Source: Labrenzia sp. DG1229
GTDB taxonomy: Bacteria; Pseudomonadota; Alphaproteobacteria; Rhizobiales; Stappiaceae
DNA: 36,784 bases
Direction: 5' to 3'
Assembly (NCBI RefSeq): GCF_000521215.1
Contig: NZ_KI928935.1
Coordinates: forward strand, 18,602-55,385
This document shows positions 33,874 to 36,784 of the stretch, piece after piece; positions within the stretch are counted from its first letter, which is position 1, and each line of letters begins with the position of its first letter. Under the pieces are notes generated by a model, which was given only the letters and a program-made list of their open reading frames with translations, was not told where the DNA came from and did no database searches. The translations under genes were made by a program, and so were the position numbers.

Positions 33874-33909
33874 TGGTTTCGTCCGGCGGCCAGCGGCCGC
33901 CGGCACCAC
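33873..33909 (+). other. Intercistronic stem-loop after the BMP binding-protein gene
   Basis: CCGGCGGCC at 33883–33891 pairs perfectly with GGCCGCCGG at 33895–33903 around an AGC loop. An outer five-base stem (GTGGT at 33873–33877 with ACCAC at 33905–33909) surrounds it and begins in the stop codon. No U-tract follows. As after the TAXI gene, it probably stabilises the binding-protein message relative to the ATPase and permeases. Confidence 0.7.
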
Positions 33910-33960
33910 CCTGCCCTGTGCCGCATCTGCGGCCCCAAGAACACAATTCCGGAGGTCCGC

Positions 33961-35508
33961 ATGACGGGACCCACGCAGGAGGCAGACATCGTCCTCAGGT
34001 TGGACGGTATCACCAAGCGCTTCGGCATGCTCACGGCAAACGGCGACGTTTCGCTCGATCTGAGGCAAGGAGAAATCCTTGCTCTGCTAGGTGAAAACGG
34101 CGCTGGAAAGACCACCTTGATGAATATCCTGTTCGGTCACTATGTGGCTGACGAAGGACAGGTTCTCGTCGATCAGAGCGGAACCGGGCTGAGCGAACTG
34201 GAGCCAGGGTCTCCTCATGCAGCACTCGAATCGGGTATCGGCATGGTTCACCAGCATTTTACACTGGCGGAAAACCTGAGTGCGCTCGACAACATCATTC
34301 TGGGTACCGAGAAACTTGTATCGTTGACCTCGGCGCGCGCTCCTGCCCGAAAAAAGCTGGCAGAATTGATCACGCGCTCCGGTCTTGATGTCCCTCTTGA
34401 TGCCCGAATTTCCCAATTGTCGGTGGGCGAAAAACAACGCGTGGAAATTTTGAAGGCACTCTACCGCGATGCTCGTGTGCTCGTGCTTGACGAACCGACA
34501 GCCGTGCTGACCCCGCAAGAATCGGACACGCTGTTCGCGACCCTGAAGAAACTTTCGGCGGACGGTCTCGCCATCATATTCATTTCGCACAAGCTCGCAG
34601 AGGTGATGGCATCGTCGCACCGCGTCGCCGTTCTTCGCGGTGGGCGCAAGGTAGCGGACTTGCCGACCGCGGAGTGCGATCTGAGGAAACTGGCCGAACT
34701 CATGGTCGGACACGAGATCGTCGAAACGGTACGCGATGCCGGATCACCGGGTGCTCCGTTGTTTACACTCCAGAATATTTCGGTAGGCCATGGTCGCGAT
34801 GCCCTTCACCAGGTCGATCTCGTCTTGCGATCCGGCGAAATTCTCGGAATTGCGGGTGTTTCCGGAAATGGTCAGACAACGCTCGCTCGTGTTATCTCGG
34901 GGCTGGAGCCACCCGCCTCGGGAACCGTCTCCATGGAAGGAGACGACAGGACGGATGCGAACGCGCGAACGGTGATAGACAGCGGATTCGCGCGCATTCC
35001 GGAAGACCGTCACCGGGACGGCATTGTCGGACCGATGAGTGTGTCCGAAAATCTGGCCATCGAATCCATTCGCAAGCCCGAAAACCAGCGTTTTGGTCTT
35101 CTCCGCTTTTCCGCGATGCGCGAAAAGGCACGCAATCTGATCAAGGCCTACGACATTCGCTGCCAGGGTGAAGACAGCCCTGCCCGGCTTCTGTCCGGCG
35201 GCAATATACAAAAGATCGTCCTGGCACGAACTCTTGATCCCGAACCAAAGGTCGTTCTGGCGGCCCAACCCTCGCGCGGCCTTGATGTCGGTGCGACTTC
35301 GGACGTGCACAAGCGTCTTCTGGCGGCACGCGCAAGAGGTGCCGGCGTTATCCTGATCTCCGAGGATCTGGATGAACTCATGCGTCTTTCGGACCGCATT
35401 GCCGTCATCCATCGCGGACATCTTTCCAGCGCTGAGGAGACCGAAACGCTCGACCGGGGAACGCTCGGATTGAGAATGGCCGGCCAAGGTGGGGAACAAG
35501 CCGCATGA
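33961..35508 (+). CDS. Double ATP-binding subunit of the BMP-type ABC importer
   Basis: 515 residues with two nucleotide-binding domains of the sugar/nucleoside type. The first has Walker A GENGAGKTT (44–52), the signature LSVGEKQRVE and Walker B VLVLDEPTAV. In the second the Walker A reads GVSGNGQTT with Gln for Lys, the signature is LSGGNIQKIV and Walker B is VVLAAQPSRGLDVG, with Gln where Glu would be catalytic; such a degenerate second site is normal in this family. It starts with CGGAGG eight bases upstream and overlaps the permease gene by four bases. Confidence 0.93.
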   Translation: MTGPTQEADIVLRLDGITKRFGMLTANGDVSLDLRQGEILALLGENGAGKTTLMNILFGHYVADEGQVLVDQSGTGLSELEPGSPHAALESGIGMVHQHFTLAENLSALDNIILGTEKLVSLTSARAPARKKLAELITRSGLDVPLDARISQLSVGEKQRVEILKALYRDARVLVLDEPTAVLTPQESDTLFATLKKLSADGLAIIFISHKLAEVMASSHRVAVLRGGRKVADLPTAECDLRKLAELMVGHEIVETVRDAGSPGAPLFTLQNISVGHGRDALHQVDLVLRSGEILGIAGVSGNGQTTLARVISGLEPPASGTVSMEGDDRTDANARTVIDSGFARIPEDRHRDGIVGPMSVSENLAIESIRKPENQRFGLLRFSAMREKARNLIKAYDIRCQGEDSPARLLSGGNIQKIVLARTLDPEPKVVLAAQPSRGLDVGATSDVHKRLLAARARGAGVILISEDLDELMRLSDRIAVIHRGHLSSAEETETLDRGTLGLRMAGQGGEQAA

Positions 35509-36587
35509 TACGATTTGAACCACGGGGACCCGTTTCCGTTTCTCGGATGCTGGCCGTTTCACTTGCCGCGGCATTTGCCGCACTCGTTCTGGCTGCCATT
35601 CCCATGGCGTTTGCCGGGCTCTCCGCATTTAACGCCTATAGCCTCATGGCAAAGGGTGCTTTCGGATCCTTGTTCGCCTTTACCGAAATGCTGACCCGGG
35701 CAACCCCGCTCATTCTGACCGGTCTTGCTGCCGCTGTGGCCTTCCGGGCAAAGCTGTGGAACATCGGCGCAGAAGGACAGCTTTACGCCGGCGCACTTGC
35801 AGCCGTGGCTGTTGGCACCGGCGCCATTTCTGCTCCAGGCTACCTTCTCATTCCCATGGTCGCACTTGCCGGAGCTCTTGCCGGCGGGCTTGTCATGCTT
35901 GGGCCCACGCTGTTGAAAACCCGGCTTGGCGTCGACGAGGTTGTCACCACACTTCTTCTGAATTTCATCATCCTGCTCTTCGTTCAAATGATGCTGGAAG
36001 GCCCGATGCAAGACCCGATGGGCATGGGCTGGCCTCAGTCGGAGCCCATCCTGGATGAAGCCGCACTGCCGAAACTTCTGGAACGGATGCGGATACACTG
36101 GGGTCTTGTCGTCGCGCTTGCAGCCGCGCTCGGCGTGTATTTCCTGTTGAAACGGACGGTATGGGGCTTTGAGATCAGGGCGGTAGGCGAAAACGCCGCC
36201 GCTGCCCGCCACGCCGGCATTCCGGTAACCGCCACCTTTGTTCGCGTGGGTCTTCTTTCGGGTGCTCTCGCCGGACTTGCGGGAGTTGGAGAGGTTGCCG
36301 GCCTCAAAGGGTATCTGACCGCCGACCTGTCGCCGGGTTTCGGATATTCGGGCATCGTGGTGGCCATGCTTGCCGGCCTCTCCCCGATCGGGGTCGTCTT
36401 TGCGGCTCTCTTCATTGCCAGCATCTTTGTCGGCGCCGATTCAATGTCGCGGGCGACAGGCGTATCCAACTATCTGGCCGACCTGATTGTTGCGATGGCA
36501 TTGCTGTGCGTATTGGTGTCAGGCCTGTTTCTTCGCTTCAAGGTGCGGTTCATTGGCGCTCCCGCGACAAGGGAGACCGCAAAATGA
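35505..36587 (+). CDS. BMP-type ABC importer permease, first subunit
   Basis: 360 residues with about ten hydrophobic helices, of the branched-chain amino acid/ribose permease superfamily (BPD_transp_2). ALWNIGAEGQLYAGALAAV-like KLWNIGAEGQLYAG is the family's hallmark, with LGVDEVVTTLLLNFI, VWGFEIRAVGENAAAARHAGI (the coupling region) and GFGYSGIVVAMLAGLSPIG also typical. The start overlaps the ATPase stop (ATGA) and the stop overlaps the start of the next permease in the same way. Confidence 0.93.
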   Translation: MIRFEPRGPVSVSRMLAVSLAAAFAALVLAAIPMAFAGLSAFNAYSLMAKGAFGSLFAFTEMLTRATPLILTGLAAAVAFRAKLWNIGAEGQLYAGALAAVAVGTGAISAPGYLLIPMVALAGALAGGLVMLGPTLLKTRLGVDEVVTTLLLNFIILLFVQMMLEGPMQDPMGMGWPQSEPILDEAALPKLLERMRIHWGLVVALAAALGVYFLLKRTVWGFEIRAVGENAAAARHAGIPVTATFVRVGLLSGALAGLAGVGEVAGLKGYLTADLSPGFGYSGIVVAMLAGLSPIGVVFAALFIASIFVGADSMSRATGVSNYLADLIVAMALLCVLVSGLFLRFKVRFIGAPATRETAK

Positions 36588-36784
36588 TCGAGATTTTTGA
36601 AATTCTCCTTTCTGCAAATTTCTGGGCGGCCGCATTGCGCATTGCGACGCCGCTGATCTTCGGTGTGATCGGAGCGCTCATTTGCGAACGTGCCGGCGTG
36701 CTCAACCTCGGTATAGAAGGTATTTTCACCGCAGGCGCGATGGCCGGCTGGATGGCCGTCTGGCTCGGTGCGGGATTGTGGGGC
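36584..36784 (+). CDS. BMP-type ABC importer permease, second subunit (N-terminal part)
   Basis: The frame starts at ATG 36584, overlapping the stop of the first permease by four bases, and stays open to the window edge (67 codons). It reads MIEIFEILLSANFWAAALRIATPLIF, then GALICERAGVLNLGIEGIFTAGAMAG, the strongly conserved N-terminal motif of the second BMP/nucleoside permease (N-x-GxEG). The remainder and any downstream nucleoside-catabolism genes lie outside. Confidence 0.92.
   Translation, partial: MIEIFEILLSANFWAAALRIATPLIFGVIGALICERAGVLNLGIEGIFTAGAMAGWMAVWLGAGLWG

Noticed and set aside
35200..35300. Degenerate second nucleotide-binding site in the BMP importer ATPase
   Set aside because: This is standard for sugar/nucleoside-type double ATPases, not an unusual loss.
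1..36784. CRISPR arrays, tRNA or rRNA genes, insertion sequences, integrases
   Set aside because: No regularly spaced repeats, no tRNA cloverleaf I could recognise, and no transposase or integrase motifs were seen on either strand.

Overview
The window looks like chromosomal DNA of an alphaproteobacterium. The gene sets ilvE–petP–petR, ubiK/lgt/midA/pgeF, pgsA–moaD–moaE and a PRPP synthase beside a BMP-type nucleoside importer fit Hyphomicrobiales or Rhodobacterales. A marine Roseibium/Labrenzia-like host is my guess from recall, not from a search. GC is moderately high, genes are tightly packed, and no rRNA, tRNA, IS element, CRISPR array or phage gene was seen.

Layout. 1–860: tail of an endonuclease/exonuclease/phosphatase-family gene, then thymidine kinase. 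1045–6014: the most notable region, an apparent operon encoding an RsbW-like anti-sigma kinase, an RsbV-like STAS antagonist, two paralogous periplasmic solute-binding proteins and a membrane-bound SpoIIE/RsbU-type phosphatase. No permease is present, so the binding proteins probably act as sensors feeding a partner switch. 6036–7673 (minus): a Na/Pi-cotransporter-like protein. 8184–11033: a TAXI-type TRAP importer. 11194–14366: HlyU-like protein, pgsA, moaD–moaE and a Bcr/CflA-type MFS exporter.

14.4–19.6 kb is an accessory, partly decayed stretch. It holds a beta-lactamase-fold serine hydrolase broken by one extra base, the C-terminal remnant of a short-chain dehydrogenase, a lipocalin-like gene, and a two-gene minus-strand unit: a PhoD-like phosphatase and a permuted NlpC/P60-like protein whose expected Cys seems to be Ser.

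19.6–23.5 kb: ilvE diverges from a MarR regulator (petP-like), an OmpR response regulator (petR-like) and an EnvZ-like histidine kinase. 23.5–26.7 kb (minus): csaA, a TetR/COQ9-like protein, proC, a YbjN protein and ubiK. 26.9–32.7 kb (plus): lgt, midA, pgeF, an M24-fold protein without metal ligands, a lipoprotein and prs, closed by a clear intrinsic terminator. 32.9 kb to the end: a BMP-type ABC importer (binding protein, double ATPase, permease, start of a second permease) cut by the window edge.

Both complete-enough importers (TAXI and BMP) carry a strong stem-loop directly after the binding-protein gene. This is a common way to give the binding protein more transcript than its membrane partners.
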